Under the pieces are notes generated by a model, which did no database searches, was not told the origin of the DNA, and saw only the letters and a program-made list of their open reading frames with translations. Positions 37,290-45,931 of a stretch of 64,000 nt of DNA are shown piece after piece. Source of the stretch: Rhodanobacteraceae bacterium. Lineage in GTDB: Bacteria; Pseudomonadota; Gammaproteobacteria; Xanthomonadales; SZUA-5. Both the position numbers and the translations under genes were made by a program. The stretch's first letter is position 1; the number at the start of each line of letters is the position of its first letter. The DNA lies in NCBI GenBank assembly GCA_024234055.1, contig JACKOW010000016.1, positions 40,953 to 104,952 on the forward strand, written 5' to 3'.

Positions 37290-37793
37290 ATGACGCCCGC
37301 CCAACTCAACGACTTGTCCCAGGAACAGTTCACGGCCATCCTTGGCGGCATCTTCGAGCACTCGCCCTGGATCGCCGCCGCCAGCTGGTCGCAACGGCCT
37401 TTCTGCGATGTTGAGGCGCTGCATGCAGCCATGTGCAGGGTGCTGGCCGATGCCGATGACGAGGCCAAGCTCAGACTGATCCGCGCCCACCCGGAACTGG
37501 CCGGTCGAGCCGCGATCCGCGGCGAACTCACCGAGGCCTCCAGCCGCGAGCAGTCCGGCGCCGGCCTCGATCAATGCTCCGCCGAAGAATTCGCTGAGCT
37601 GACCCGGCTCAACCGGGCCTACAACGAGCGCTTCGGCTTTCCCTTCATCCTTGCCGTGCGCGGTCACACCCGCAGCAGCATCATCGCCAACATGGCCGAG
37701 CGTCTGGGTAACAGCCGTGAAACCGAGATTGCCACTGCCCTGGCCCAGATCGAACGCATCGCGCTGTTGCGGCTGCGTGATCTGCTGGAGTGA
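37290..37793 (+). CDS. uraD: OHCU decarboxylase
   Basis: 167 residues, the normal length for 2-oxo-4-hydroxy-4-carboxy-5-ureidoimidazoline decarboxylase, which makes S-allantoin from the urate-oxidation product. Family motifs are present: the N-terminal LNDLSQEQFTAILGGIFEHS, LRLIRAHPELAGRA with the catalytic His, and FGFPFILAVRGHTRSSI. Together with puuE it covers two steps of urate breakdown; the hydroxyisourate hydrolase and urate oxidase genes are not in the window. AGGAA lies after the heptamer array and seven bases before the ATG; the in-frame codons upstream run through the repeat and are not used. Confidence 0.92.
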   Translation: MTPAQLNDLSQEQFTAILGGIFEHSPWIAAASWSQRPFCDVEALHAAMCRVLADADDEAKLRLIRAHPELAGRAAIRGELTEASSREQSGAGLDQCSAEEFAELTRLNRAYNERFGFPFILAVRGHTRSSIIANMAERLGNSRETEIATALAQIERIALLRLRDLLE

Positions 37794-37859
37794 GTGCCGG
37801 TCTCCCCGGGTCTGCTGCGCCGCCCGGTCTGCCCTCCGTTCGAGCGGTCACTCGAAAGC

Positions 37860-37920
37860 ATCGCGGATGAATCCGCTCCCACAGGGCGTGGCTCCTGTGG
37901 GAGCGGCTTCAGCCGCGACC
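37860..37920. repeat. REP inverted pair
   Basis: Arms 37860-37883 and 37894-37919, the right reading CTGTGGGAGCGGCTTCAGCC. Located between uraD and the terminator of the opposing TonB cluster. Confidence 0.7.
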
Positions 37921-37951
37921 GGCCGGTCAATGATCGAGGCCCCTGCCGCCA

Positions 37952-37983
37952 GAAAGAAAAAGGGCGCGGGTTGCCCCGCGCCC
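37952..37983 (-). terminator. Rho-independent terminator of the beta-helix/TonB-receptor transcript
   Basis: On the minus strand a 9-bp GC stem (GGGCGCGGG with its complement, 4-nt loop, 37962-37983) is followed at once by TTTTTCTTTCT. It lies 48 bp after the stop at 38031. Confidence 0.85.
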
Positions 37984-38030
37984 TGAAAGATCCGATCAGT
38001 ACTGCCGATCGTTCTTTTTGGAGGTGTTAC

Positions 38031-39755
38031 TCAGCGCAGATCGAAGGTCCAACCCGCCGCCCAGTTGTCATCGGCGCTCTGGAAGGCACCGATGAAGTCG
38101 TTGGCGTCGAAGAACTCGCCCGGCTTGGTCGGGGCTGCCAGACGCACCGCTGCAGCGCTGCTCGGGAAGGCCGTGGTGCCGGCCAGCGGGCTGGCGCCGG
38201 TCAGGTTGTTGGTGCCAGCGGCATACCAGGCGCTGATCAGGTACGGATCGGCGGCGTTGTCCTCGAAGTTGGTGTTGTTGCTGAGGAACATGTCGCGCAT
38301 CTGCAGCTGCGTGCCCAGTGCGGTTGGCGTTCCGCCAAGACCGAAGGTGACGCTGTCGTTGAAGTTCAGTCCCTCGGCGTTGAAGCCGACCACCAGACCC
38401 TTGGCGTAGTTGGCGCCGGAGCCGCGACGCAGACGGATGCCTTCATTGCCCGCGGCGCCGCCGATCAGCGTGAAGTTGGAGATCGTCGGGCGCGTGCGCG
38501 GCAGCAGATCGAAGGAGCTCGGGTGGTTGTCAGACTCGATGCCGTTGGAGTCCGAACCGACCACGCCGATTTCCGGCACCTGACGCACGTAGGCGTACTG
38601 GATGTTGCCCTGGTAACCCAGGTCAAAGTCCAGCGCATCGTCTTCAGCGCCCTGGATCACGACGTAGCGCAGGTTGACCGTGCCACCGAAGAATTCAATG
38701 CCGTCGTCCTTGCCACCGTAGATCTGCACATGATTGACGACGGTGCCGCTGCCGACACCCAGCATCGTGATCGAGTTCAGCTCTTCGTTCGGGCGCACTT
38801 CCTGCCCGGCATGGCGCACCTGCACGTACTCGAGCACGCCGCTGGAATCACCGGTGTTGGTACCGCCGAACTGCTGACTGGCGACCGCTTCGAAGGTGCA
38901 GGGCGTGCCGTCCTGCGAGGAATTGCACTGCGAGTTACCTGCCAGCACCAGACCGGCCCAGGAGCCGTTGACCGGGGTCGGACCCGTGAACACGATCGGC
39001 GCGTAGGGCTTGCCGCGGGCGATCAACTGCGAACCCGGCTGCACGGCCAGGTAGCTCAGCGTGGCGCCGCTGCCGGAGATGTAGGTGCCCGGCTCGACGA
39101 TCAATCGACCCGGTCCGGTGTTGCGACCAGTGCCGACCAGCGTGGGGCCATCAATCAGGTAGGTGGCCGCGTTGCTCAGACGCACATCACCGGTGACCGG
39201 CGAGGTGATCTTGCAGACGCGATCGACGCCGGCAACTGCCGTGGTGCCGGCCGGGCAGGCGCTGAACGGCTCGGTGTACACGCAGGTGCTGGGCACCGTG
39301 CCCGGGCGCGAGAAGCTGTAGTTGACGGCCGGCAGGGTGGTGCCAGCGGCGGGCGTGAAGTTGATGCTCATCGCGTTGCAGGAAGCAAAGCTGACGTTGG
39401 CCTTGCCGAGTACGGCACTGGCCGGGGTCGAGAACGGAGTGCCGAAGTTGCCACCCGTGAAGCGCAGCACGTCCATGTCGGACCAGGAGAACTCGCCTTC
39501 GACGACGGGCGTTTGCGTGGTCAACCACAGCGGGTTGCCGGCAGTGTCGAAGCTGAAGATGGTGATGAACAGCACGCCATTGCCCGGCGTGGTGGCAATG
39601 TAATCGACCAACGCGCCACGGCCGCTCTCGGCCGGGTTGAACCACGCGCCCTCGAAGGAATCGTTGACGGTCAGGGCAGCATGGGCCTGCGCGCCGATGG
39701 CAAGCGCAAGCGCGCCGGTGAGCAGGGAGCCTTTCAGGCGACGGATTGACAACAT
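38031..39755 (-). CDS. Secreted right-handed beta-helix-like protein paired with the TonB-dependent receptor
   Basis: 574 residues with a signal peptide (LTGALALAIGAQAHA). Residues about 28-150 form a GxWxNP domain (GAWFNPAESGRGALVDY, then TIFSFDTAGNPLWL) related to the two C-terminal domains of the protein at 4354-8616. From about 180 on there are parallel beta-helix-like coils with rungs such as SWAGLVLAG, LEYVQVRHAG, VVNHVQIYGGKDDGIEFFGG and LRYVVIQGAEDDALD. The Asp/Gly-rich turns may bind calcium. It lies 558 bp downstream of the TonB-receptor gene in the same orientation and before the terminator, so it may capture or process the receptor's ligand (inference). AGAGG precedes ATG 39755. 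Confidence 0.8.
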   Translation of the reverse strand: MLSIRRLKGSLLTGALALAIGAQAHAALTVNDSFEGAWFNPAESGRGALVDYIATTPGNGVLFITIFSFDTAGNPLWLTTQTPVVEGEFSWSDMDVLRFTGGNFGTPFSTPASAVLGKANVSFASCNAMSINFTPAAGTTLPAVNYSFSRPGTVPSTCVYTEPFSACPAGTTAVAGVDRVCKITSPVTGDVRLSNAATYLIDGPTLVGTGRNTGPGRLIVEPGTYISGSGATLSYLAVQPGSQLIARGKPYAPIVFTGPTPVNGSWAGLVLAGNSQCNSSQDGTPCTFEAVASQQFGGTNTGDSSGVLEYVQVRHAGQEVRPNEELNSITMLGVGSGTVVNHVQIYGGKDDGIEFFGGTVNLRYVVIQGAEDDALDFDLGYQGNIQYAYVRQVPEIGVVGSDSNGIESDNHPSSFDLLPRTRPTISNFTLIGGAAGNEGIRLRRGSGANYAKGLVVGFNAEGLNFNDSVTFGLGGTPTALGTQLQMRDMFLSNNTNFEDNAADPYLISAWYAAGTNNLTGASPLAGTTAFPSSAAAVRLAAPTKPGEFFDANDFIGAFQSADDNWAAGWTFDLR

Positions 39756-39869
39756 GATGACCTCTTCAATGCGTGACGGATCGGGAGCCAGCCGAACTTC
39801 GACCGGGGAATCACATGCTGGAACCCGTGTGTTACAGGTTCTTGACTGTGACACGACGGTTCGATGTCG

Positions 39870-40177
39870 TAAGAGCGGTGGCACGGGGCACGGGGCAGGG
39901 GAAGAGCGGCGGGTGGCGAGGCTCTTGTGGGTCCGGACTTGTCCGGACGCTTTTCCCGGCAGAGACCAGAAGCGTAAGAGCGGGGGCAGGGGGCAGGGGG
40001 CAGGGGAAGAGCGGCGGGTGACGAGGCTCGTGTGGGTCCGGACTCGTCCGGACGCTTTCCCGGCAGAGACCAGCAGTGTAAGAGCGGGGGCAGGGGGCAG
40101 GGGAAGAGCGGCGGGTGGCGAGGCTCCTGTGGGTCCGGACTCGTCCGGACGCTTTTCCCGGCAGAGACCAGCAGCAT
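39870..40177. repeat. Three tandem copies of a 104/105-bp unit with G-runs and a GTCCGGAC palindrome
   Basis: Copies begin at 39870, 39975 and 40079. Each has a G-rich start (copy 2: GGGGGCAGGGGGCAGGGGG), then AAGAGCGGCGGGTG, the inverted pair GTCCGGAC-TC-GTCCGGAC and GGCAGAGACCAG. The G-run length differs between copies. It sits between the receptor and beta-helix genes. Confidence 0.85.
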
Positions 40178-40222
40178 CCACACAAGTCTGGACCCACAAC
40201 AGCGCCGAAACCCTTAGCCTTT

Positions 40223-40302
40223 CCCGTGCCCCGTGCCCCGTGCCCCGTGCCCCGTGCCCCGTGCCCCGTGCCCCGTGCCCCGTGCCCCGTGCCCCGTGCC
40301 CC
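40223..40302. repeat. CCCGTGC tandem array after the TonB-receptor gene
   Basis: About 11 perfect 7-bp units immediately downstream of the receptor stop. A short reverse-complement tract (GGCACGGGGCACGGGGCAGG) at 39880-39900 could pair with it across about 320 bp. Confidence 0.9.
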
Positions 40303-40313
40303 TCAGCTGCCGC

Positions 40314-43300
40314 TCACCACTTCCACTCGATCGCGAGATTGAGTTCGCGGCCCTTGCGGTACTCGCGGGTGATGCCGTCGCCCTGGGTAAACTCGACGGT
40401 GGGGTCGAGCAGGTTCTTGGCGCGCGCCTTCAAGGTCCAGCCTGACCAGGGCAGGCTCTGCTTGTACACCAGGTCGAGTTGATCGAAGGGCTCTTCGTAG
40501 ATGTCCGGAGCGCCGAAGGTGCCGACATTGGAGATGCGCCGGCCGAAGCGGTTGAACACCAGCGAGGTCTCGCGGCCCGACTCGGGATTGATGTAGCCGA
40601 GCTGGAAGTTGGCCACATAGGGCGACTGTCCTTGCAGCGGACGCTCGCGGGTGGTCTGGATGCTGGCGGCAGACCCGAGCTCGATGGTGGAATCGATATA
40701 GGCGTAGTTGGACGAGACGTACCAGTTCTCCCAATGGAAATCCGGAAGCCATTGGGGATTGGCCCAGCTCTTGTCAGCGAGCATGCCCAGGGTCTTGTAG
40801 ATGTCGAATTCGATGCCGCGCAGCGTGGCGCTCTGGACGTTGACGTAGGTCAGCAGCTCGCCGGTACCCGGCACCAGCACGCGTTCGATCGGCTGGTCGA
40901 ACTTCTTCATGAACAGGCTGGCGGTGAAGCTCTCGGAATCGGTGAAGTAGTATTCCCAGCGCAGGTCGTAGTTCTTGATGCTGGTGCTCACCAGATCAGG
41001 GTTGCCGATGGTCTCGGTATCCAGCAGCGGATCGGTGAAAGGCGCCGCGGACAGTTCGCGGAAATCCGGCCGCGACAGGGTCTCGCTGTAGCCCACCCGG
41101 AACTGATCCTTTTCCGTACGCACCCAGGTCAGGCTGGCCGAAGGCAGCAGGTCCTTCTGCTCGATGCGGGCTTCGGTGATCGCCGCGCTCGGCTGTGTCG
41201 GATCACCGGTCGACACCAATTGGAAGTTGTCTTCCTGGCGGGCGCCCACGGTCAGTCGCCAGTCCTCGTGCCAGACCAGATCGGCGCTGGCATAGAGCGC
41301 ATCCAGCGATTGTTCGGCGACATAGAAGTCGGTGTCGCGGCCAGTCTGGTCGAACTGGAAACCGCCAGGCCCGATGTTGGCGGGCACAAAGATCTCATTC
41401 GGAGTCAGTCGCAGGATGGCCGGGTTGCGCGACAGCGCGCCGACCGCGCGATAGGCAAAACGCAGGATGCCCGAGTCACGATCGCGCCGCAGCTGCGAGG
41501 CACCGGCGCTGAAGGTGACCGAGCTGTCATCGGCAAACTGCCACGGCAATTTCAGGTTGAGCGAGTACTCCTTGGCGCTGTCATCCAGTTCGCCAAACTC
41601 GATACTGTTGCTGTCGGCACGCGAGGAGAAGCGGTACTCGCCGCTGTTGTTGTCCTGGTCGTAGCGAATCTGCACATCGCTGGGTGCGTCGCGCCCGGCA
41701 CGCGCATTGGTTGATTGCCAGTCGACCGTCAGATTGCTCAAGCGCGGAAAAATGTGTTCTCCCGAAATTTGCTGAGAAATCAGGAAGTTCTCGTTCCACT
41801 GGTTCTGGTAGAAGCGCGAGCGGTCGCCAGGGTCTTCGGTATAGCCTTCGGTGAAGCGCGCCTCGTCGGTGGTCTGGCGCACCAATACGGTGGTGGAGGT
41901 GAGCTTGTGGTTCTCGCCGAACTCGATGCCGGCATTGAGGAAGGCTGAAAGTTCAATATTCTGCTCGGTGCGCAGGCGCTCCAGTTCGGCGCCCAGAATC
42001 AAGGTGTCTGCACCCTGGACGTTGAACCTGCGACGCGTTTCCTGGGTGGTATCCCATTGATTGTTGTAGCGCAGCGAGGACAGAAAGCCGACCTTGTTGT
42101 TGCCGAACTGCCAGACATTGCCGAGCGAGGCCGACACATTGGCGCCGGGTGGCAGCGATTCGGGCGATTGATTGAATCCGCGCTGGGCGAATGTCTCACC
42201 ATAGGCTTCGTACTCGGCCGGCGTGACACCGCCCGGATTGAAGGTCGTGCGTGGCCGCAAACGGCCGTCCTGGGCGATGCGGTCGGCAATCGCGCCAGGC
42301 AGATCGCGCGTGCCACCTTCGAACCCGGTCCAGTCCGAATCATCGCCGCGATAGGTCAGGCCTTCGCTGCCGGTGGTGCCGTCGAGGTAGGTGCCGCTGA
42401 TCTGCACCTTGGCGACAAAGCCCTCCGGCACGCCTCGGGTGCGCAACTGGATGGTGCCGCCGCCGAATTCACCGGGCATGTCGGCGGTGAAGGTTTTCTG
42501 GATGACGATGCCTTGCAGGATCTCGGTCGGAAACAGATCCAGCGGCACCACGCGCCGGGTGGGATCTGGCGAGGGAATCTGGGCGTTGTTGAGCAGCGTG
42601 GACGAGTAGCGCTCGCCGAGGCCGCGGACATAGACGAACTTGCCATCGACCAGGGTCAGGCCGGTCACGCGGCGCAAGGCGCCGGCGGCATCGGAATCGC
42701 CGCTGCGGGCAATCTGTTCGGCGCCGATGATGTCGGTCACTGCGCTGGAGGTACGTTTCTCTTCCACGAACGCGGCCAGTGAGCCTTCGACATAGGGCTC
42801 GGTCACGACGAACTCGGCCAGCTCCAGCCCGGCCGGCGTCAGTTCGATATTGCGCGTGGCCTTGCCCTTGGCCGGAATCTCCACCGCATCCAGGGTCTGC
42901 GAGGCAAAACTGGGTGCGAGGACCGACACCGAATAGCTGCCGCCCGGCAGATCGGCCTTGAAACGGCCCTCGGCATCGGTGGTCAGGTCGATGGGCGTGC
43001 CGGCAATGTAGACCCGTGCGCCGGCCACCGGCTTGCCGTTCTCGGCATTGATGATCTGTCCTTCCAGCGTACCGGGATCGGCAATGACCGGCTGCTCGGC
43101 CAGATCCTGGGTGGATTGGGCCGAGCTCTCGAGGCTGACGCTGGCCTGGCCATCGCGTTCGAAATTGATGATGAGTTCGGCAATCTCGCCGGCCTTGGTG
43201 GTCAAGGGTAGCGTCGTGACCACCTGGCCCTGGCGCAGGATCTCCAGCTGGTGCTCGCCGCTGCTCAGGTCCAGGCGCAGCGCGCCAAACTCGTTGGGTT

Positions 43301-43481
43301 GCTGCTCGATGCCATCGACCCGCAAACGGTAGTCGGCGGTCGGCCCGGCGACCGCATCAAAGCCATAGACATCGACCAGCGCGCGCCCCGGCGTCTGTGC
43401 CTGCGCCACCAGCGCGGCGGACAGCATCAGCGCCAGCAGTGTGCGGCGCGGTGTCTGGCGATTTCGGGTTGGCTTGCGCAT
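40314..43481 (-). CDS. TonB-dependent outer-membrane receptor with carboxypeptidase-regulatory-like domain
   Basis: 1055 residues with a signal peptide (LLALMLSAALVAQAQ). Residues about 28-120 form a PEGA-like domain (YRLRVDGIEQQPNEFG). A carboxypeptidase-regulatory-like domain covers about 135-220 (GQIINAENGKPVAGARVYI). A plug domain follows with KRTSSAVTDIIGAEQIARSG, VYVRGLGERYSSTLLN and MPGEFGGGTIQLRTRG. A 22-strand barrel ends in LNLAIEWKW with an aromatic terminus. The architecture resembles receptors for large ligands such as peptides or glycans; the actual ligand is unknown. It is part of the TonB2-type cluster. ATG 43481 has GAGAG upstream; earlier in-frame codons are not conserved-looking. 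Confidence 0.92.
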   Translation of the reverse strand: MRKPTRNRQTPRRTLLALMLSAALVAQAQTPGRALVDVYGFDAVAGPTADYRLRVDGIEQQPNEFGALRLDLSSGEHQLEILRQGQVVTTLPLTTKAGEIAELIINFERDGQASVSLESSAQSTQDLAEQPVIADPGTLEGQIINAENGKPVAGARVYIAGTPIDLTTDAEGRFKADLPGGSYSVSVLAPSFASQTLDAVEIPAKGKATRNIELTPAGLELAEFVVTEPYVEGSLAAFVEEKRTSSAVTDIIGAEQIARSGDSDAAGALRRVTGLTLVDGKFVYVRGLGERYSSTLLNNAQIPSPDPTRRVVPLDLFPTEILQGIVIQKTFTADMPGEFGGGTIQLRTRGVPEGFVAKVQISGTYLDGTTGSEGLTYRGDDSDWTGFEGGTRDLPGAIADRIAQDGRLRPRTTFNPGGVTPAEYEAYGETFAQRGFNQSPESLPPGANVSASLGNVWQFGNNKVGFLSSLRYNNQWDTTQETRRRFNVQGADTLILGAELERLRTEQNIELSAFLNAGIEFGENHKLTSTTVLVRQTTDEARFTEGYTEDPGDRSRFYQNQWNENFLISQQISGEHIFPRLSNLTVDWQSTNARAGRDAPSDVQIRYDQDNNSGEYRFSSRADSNSIEFGELDDSAKEYSLNLKLPWQFADDSSVTFSAGASQLRRDRDSGILRFAYRAVGALSRNPAILRLTPNEIFVPANIGPGGFQFDQTGRDTDFYVAEQSLDALYASADLVWHEDWRLTVGARQEDNFQLVSTGDPTQPSAAITEARIEQKDLLPSASLTWVRTEKDQFRVGYSETLSRPDFRELSAAPFTDPLLDTETIGNPDLVSTSIKNYDLRWEYYFTDSESFTASLFMKKFDQPIERVLVPGTGELLTYVNVQSATLRGIEFDIYKTLGMLADKSWANPQWLPDFHWENWYVSSNYAYIDSTIELGSAASIQTTRERPLQGQSPYVANFQLGYINPESGRETSLVFNRFGRRISNVGTFGAPDIYEEPFDQLDLVYKQSLPWSGWTLKARAKNLLDPTVEFTQGDGITREYRKGRELNLAIEWKW

Positions 43482-43649
43482 GGGTCTCTCGATAACCTTG
43501 TGGGTTCGGAAGAATTCGAACCGCTCTTCGTAGGTCACGTTGCGCTTGCGCTACGTGACGCTTTCGTTTTTCTCTGCGCCAGAACTGGCGCTTCACCGCG
43601 TCACGTAGCCCGCTGGGCGGCCAACGTGACCTGCTGCATGGCGCTTCTT

Positions 43650-43720
43650 CTGTGGGAGCGGGCTCTGCCCGCGATGCTTCTGGTCGGGCCCCGGATCGCG
43701 GGCAGAGCCCGCTCCCACAG
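43650..43720. repeat. REP inverted pair between the TPR and receptor genes
   Basis: Near-perfect 26-bp arms at 43650-43675 (CTGTGGGAGCGGGCTC) and 43695-43720. Confidence 0.8.
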
Positions 43721-43747
43721 AAAGGCCTGCTCCCGCTTTGGCTGGTC

Positions 43748-45100
43748 CTACACGCAACGCCAGCGCTCCGCTGCGCAGTCCTGCATCGACTGGCGCAATT
43801 CGGTGGCCTTGCGGAACAGGTCCGGCTTGGTCAACTTGGTCAGATGCGCTTCGGCGGCGGCGAAATCGCCTTCCTTGAACAGGGCGTAGGCCAGCGCATA
43901 ACGCACGTCTTCGTCCTCCAGCAGTCGCGTGCGCGTCAGCGCCAGCTCCATGCCGCGCACCTCGGCGAAACGACCCAACTCAATCAGGATGCCCAGTCGC
44001 TGCTTCAGCTTCAGCGGCTGATCTTCAATCTGCGCATTCACCGCCAGGGCCCGCGCATAGAGCTTGGCGCGGCGGAACAGCTCGGCGGCTTCCGGCTTCA
44101 GCGTGGGGTCGCTGAGACTGGCTCTATACATCAGCTCGCCGGCGGCCAGCGGCTCGCCCTTTTCCAGATAGGTCGCAGCGAGCACCTTGATCACGTTCTG
44201 GCTTTCGGGAAACTTCATTCGCGCCGATTCCAGAAACAGCAGCGCGCCGTCAAACTGGCGCGCGCGCTTCAGCGCGTTGCCGATGGCCACATAGTCCTCT
44301 TCCTTGCCTTCGGCCACCGCCAGATACTGCTGACCGCGGGCGGCCGCTTCCTGGTACAGCCCAAGCTCCATCAGGAAGAACACCTCGCGGCGCAGGAACT
44401 GGGTGTTGGCTGGAAAGCGCCGCGCGCCATCGGCCAGCACCGCAAAGGCCTGGGCGTGATCCTTCAACAACCAGTGCGCCTGTGCGCGCATGAGGAATAC
44501 CGGCGCCAGCGTGTCGAAGGCCGCACCGGCGCGATCCAGCGTCTTCAGCACATCGGCATAACGTTCCAGCCCGAATTGCGCCTGCGCCAGATACAGATAG
44601 ATCGTCGGCTCGGACTGCCCCGCCGCGATCGCCCGTTCAAAGGCCGCGACCGCCGCTTCCGGCTGCTGCCGGTTCAAGGCAATCAGCCCGCCCAGCGTGT
44701 AGTACTTGATCGCATCCAGCTCGGGATCGGCCGCATCGACCTTGGCGTACTCGATCGCCGCCTTGTCGTAGTTGCCGTCAGAGGCCAGCACCGCGGCGAG
44801 TTCGAGGAAGTCGGGTTGGTCCGATGCCGTCTTGGCGTGGGTCGGGAGCGATGCGGCTGTGAGCAGCACTGAGGCGAGCAGGAGTAAAACGTGAAACGTG
44901 AAACGTGAAGGGGGGTGCTGGGGGCCGGGAGCTTTTCGGTTCTGGCGCGACTCGCTCGGGTGCCTTTGTAAAACGTAAAACGTGAAACGTGAAAAAAAGC
45001 CGAAAGCCCCGATGTTTCCGCCTTCATATTGACGTTTTACGTTTGACGTTTCACCTTGCTTGCCGCAACGCAGGATTTTCGCGACCAGGGTCGTGCTCAT
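43748..45100 (-). CDS. TPR protein of the TonB2-type cluster, with repeat-expanded N-terminus
   Basis: 450 residues as the frame reads. Residues about 100-430 are tetratricopeptide-like repeats (FLELAAVLASDGNYDKAAIE, AFERAIAAGQSEPTIYLYLA), matching the TPR protein usually found last in TonB2-type clusters, where it is thought to support energy transduction at the outer membrane or periplasm. A hydrophobic signal segment (HVLLLLASVLLTAASLP) sits unusually far in, at about 67-88. The codons before it run through AACGTGAAACGTGAA-type repeats that encode two SRFTF motifs. The first Met overlaps the tonB stop by 4 bp (ATGA), which supports translation from there. Whether the signal still works with such a long leader is open. 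Confidence 0.72.
   Translation of the reverse strand: MSTTLVAKILRCGKQGETSNVKRQYEGGNIGAFGFFSRFTFYVLQRHPSESRQNRKAPGPQHPPSRFTFHVLLLLASVLLTAASLPTHAKTASDQPDFLELAAVLASDGNYDKAAIEYAKVDAADPELDAIKYYTLGGLIALNRQQPEAAVAAFERAIAAGQSEPTIYLYLAQAQFGLERYADVLKTLDRAGAAFDTLAPVFLMRAQAHWLLKDHAQAFAVLADGARRFPANTQFLRREVFFLMELGLYQEAAARGQQYLAVAEGKEEDYVAIGNALKRARQFDGALLFLESARMKFPESQNVIKVLAATYLEKGEPLAAGELMYRASLSDPTLKPEAAELFRRAKLYARALAVNAQIEDQPLKLKQRLGILIELGRFAEVRGMELALTRTRLLEDEDVRYALAYALFKEGDFAAAEAHLTKLTKPDLFRKATELRQSMQDCAAERWRCV
44884..45054. repeat. ACGTGAAACGTGAA repeats with inverted partner, inside the TPR gene 5' end
   Basis: Tracts 44884-44910 and 44968-44997 carry AACGTGAAACGTGAA units, and 45030-45054 the complementary GACGTTTTACGTTTGACG. 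All are in frame with the TPR protein. Confidence 0.8.
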
Positions 45101-45735
45101 GACAAATCAAACCTCACCCGCTGCGTGGCCCACACGCGTACGGCTTGACCCTGGTACTGGGCGGGTTCGAATTTCCAGGTCTTGACGCCGGCTTCGGCGG
45201 CGGCTTCGAAGACGCCTGCCGGCTGCGATTCGAGCACCTTGACCCGCTCGACCTGGCCGGTGGGGCTGATCAGCACGCTCAGCAGGACATAGCCCTCCAC
45301 GCCCTGGGCCTTGGCGCGCAGCGGGTAGGGGATGGCACTTTGCACCATCGGTCGCGGTGGCACATCGACCGAGGAATCGGTCATGACCACGTCCTTGCCG
45401 TCGCCGAGCAGATTGCTGCCCAGCGCCGACAAGTCTTCGGATTCGTATTGCGGCAGGCCGAAATCCAGGCCGGCCAGCGCCGAGCCCAGATTCGCCGACG
45501 GCGGCGCCGGCGCCCGTTTGGGCTGACGCTTGGGCGGCTCACGTTTCTGCACCTCACGCTTGGGCTTGGGCTTTTCCTTCTTCTCGGCCACGATCTGCGA
45601 GATCGCCGTGCCCGATTCGCCGCTGCGCAGATCGGCCTTGCGATTCATCCACAGGATCGAACTGCCGACCAGCATCAAGCCGATGGCCGTGCTCAACAGC
45701 GCGGCGCCAAGACGACGGGAGCGCGTGGCGATCAT
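45097..45735 (-). CDS. tonB: TonB energy transducer
   Basis: 212 residues: an N-terminal membrane anchor at about 10-30 (LGAALLSTAIGLMLVGSSI), a Lys/Pro-rich spacer (KKEKPKPKREVQKREPPKR) and a C-terminal TonB domain with YPLRAKAQGVEGYVLLSVLI, GQVERVKVLES and TWKFEPAQYQGQAV. It links the ExbBD motor to the receptor plug across the periplasm. It lacks the classic SHLS anchor motif of E. coli TonB, as in TonB2-type proteins. ATG 45735 is chosen since upstream codons run through REP elements. It overlaps the TPR gene by 4 bp. Confidence 0.92.
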   Translation of the reverse strand: MIATRSRRLGAALLSTAIGLMLVGSSILWMNRKADLRSGESGTAISQIVAEKKEKPKPKREVQKREPPKRQPKRAPAPPSANLGSALAGLDFGLPQYESEDLSALGSNLLGDGKDVVMTDSSVDVPPRPMVQSAIPYPLRAKAQGVEGYVLLSVLISPTGQVERVKVLESQPAGVFEAAAEAGVKTWKFEPAQYQGQAVRVWATQRVRFDLS

Positions 45736-45766
45736 GGTCGCGCCACCCCGACAGCCCCTGCTGCCC

Positions 45767-45899
45767 CTGTGGGAGCGGACTCCGTCCGCGATGCTCTGGC
45801 CCCTGTGGGAGCGGACTCCGTCCGCGATCGGCGGCTCAAGATCCCAGACATAGCCTGCTCCCCCAGCCGCGGCATCGCGGGCAGAGCCCGCTCCCACAG
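45767..45899. repeat. Cluster of three REP elements between exbD and tonB
   Basis: Two direct copies (45767-45792, 45803-45828: CTGTGGGAGCGGACTCCGTC) and one inverted copy (45874-45899) fill the 196-bp gap inside the operon. Confidence 0.85.
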
Positions 45900-45931
45900 G
45901 AGTGCCGAGCCAGTTTGGCGAAGCCGGTTCA

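Noticed and set aside
37794..39749. 651-codon plus-strand open frame opposite the beta-helix protein
   Set aside because: It runs through the REP pair and the terminator and mirrors the real minus-strand gene.
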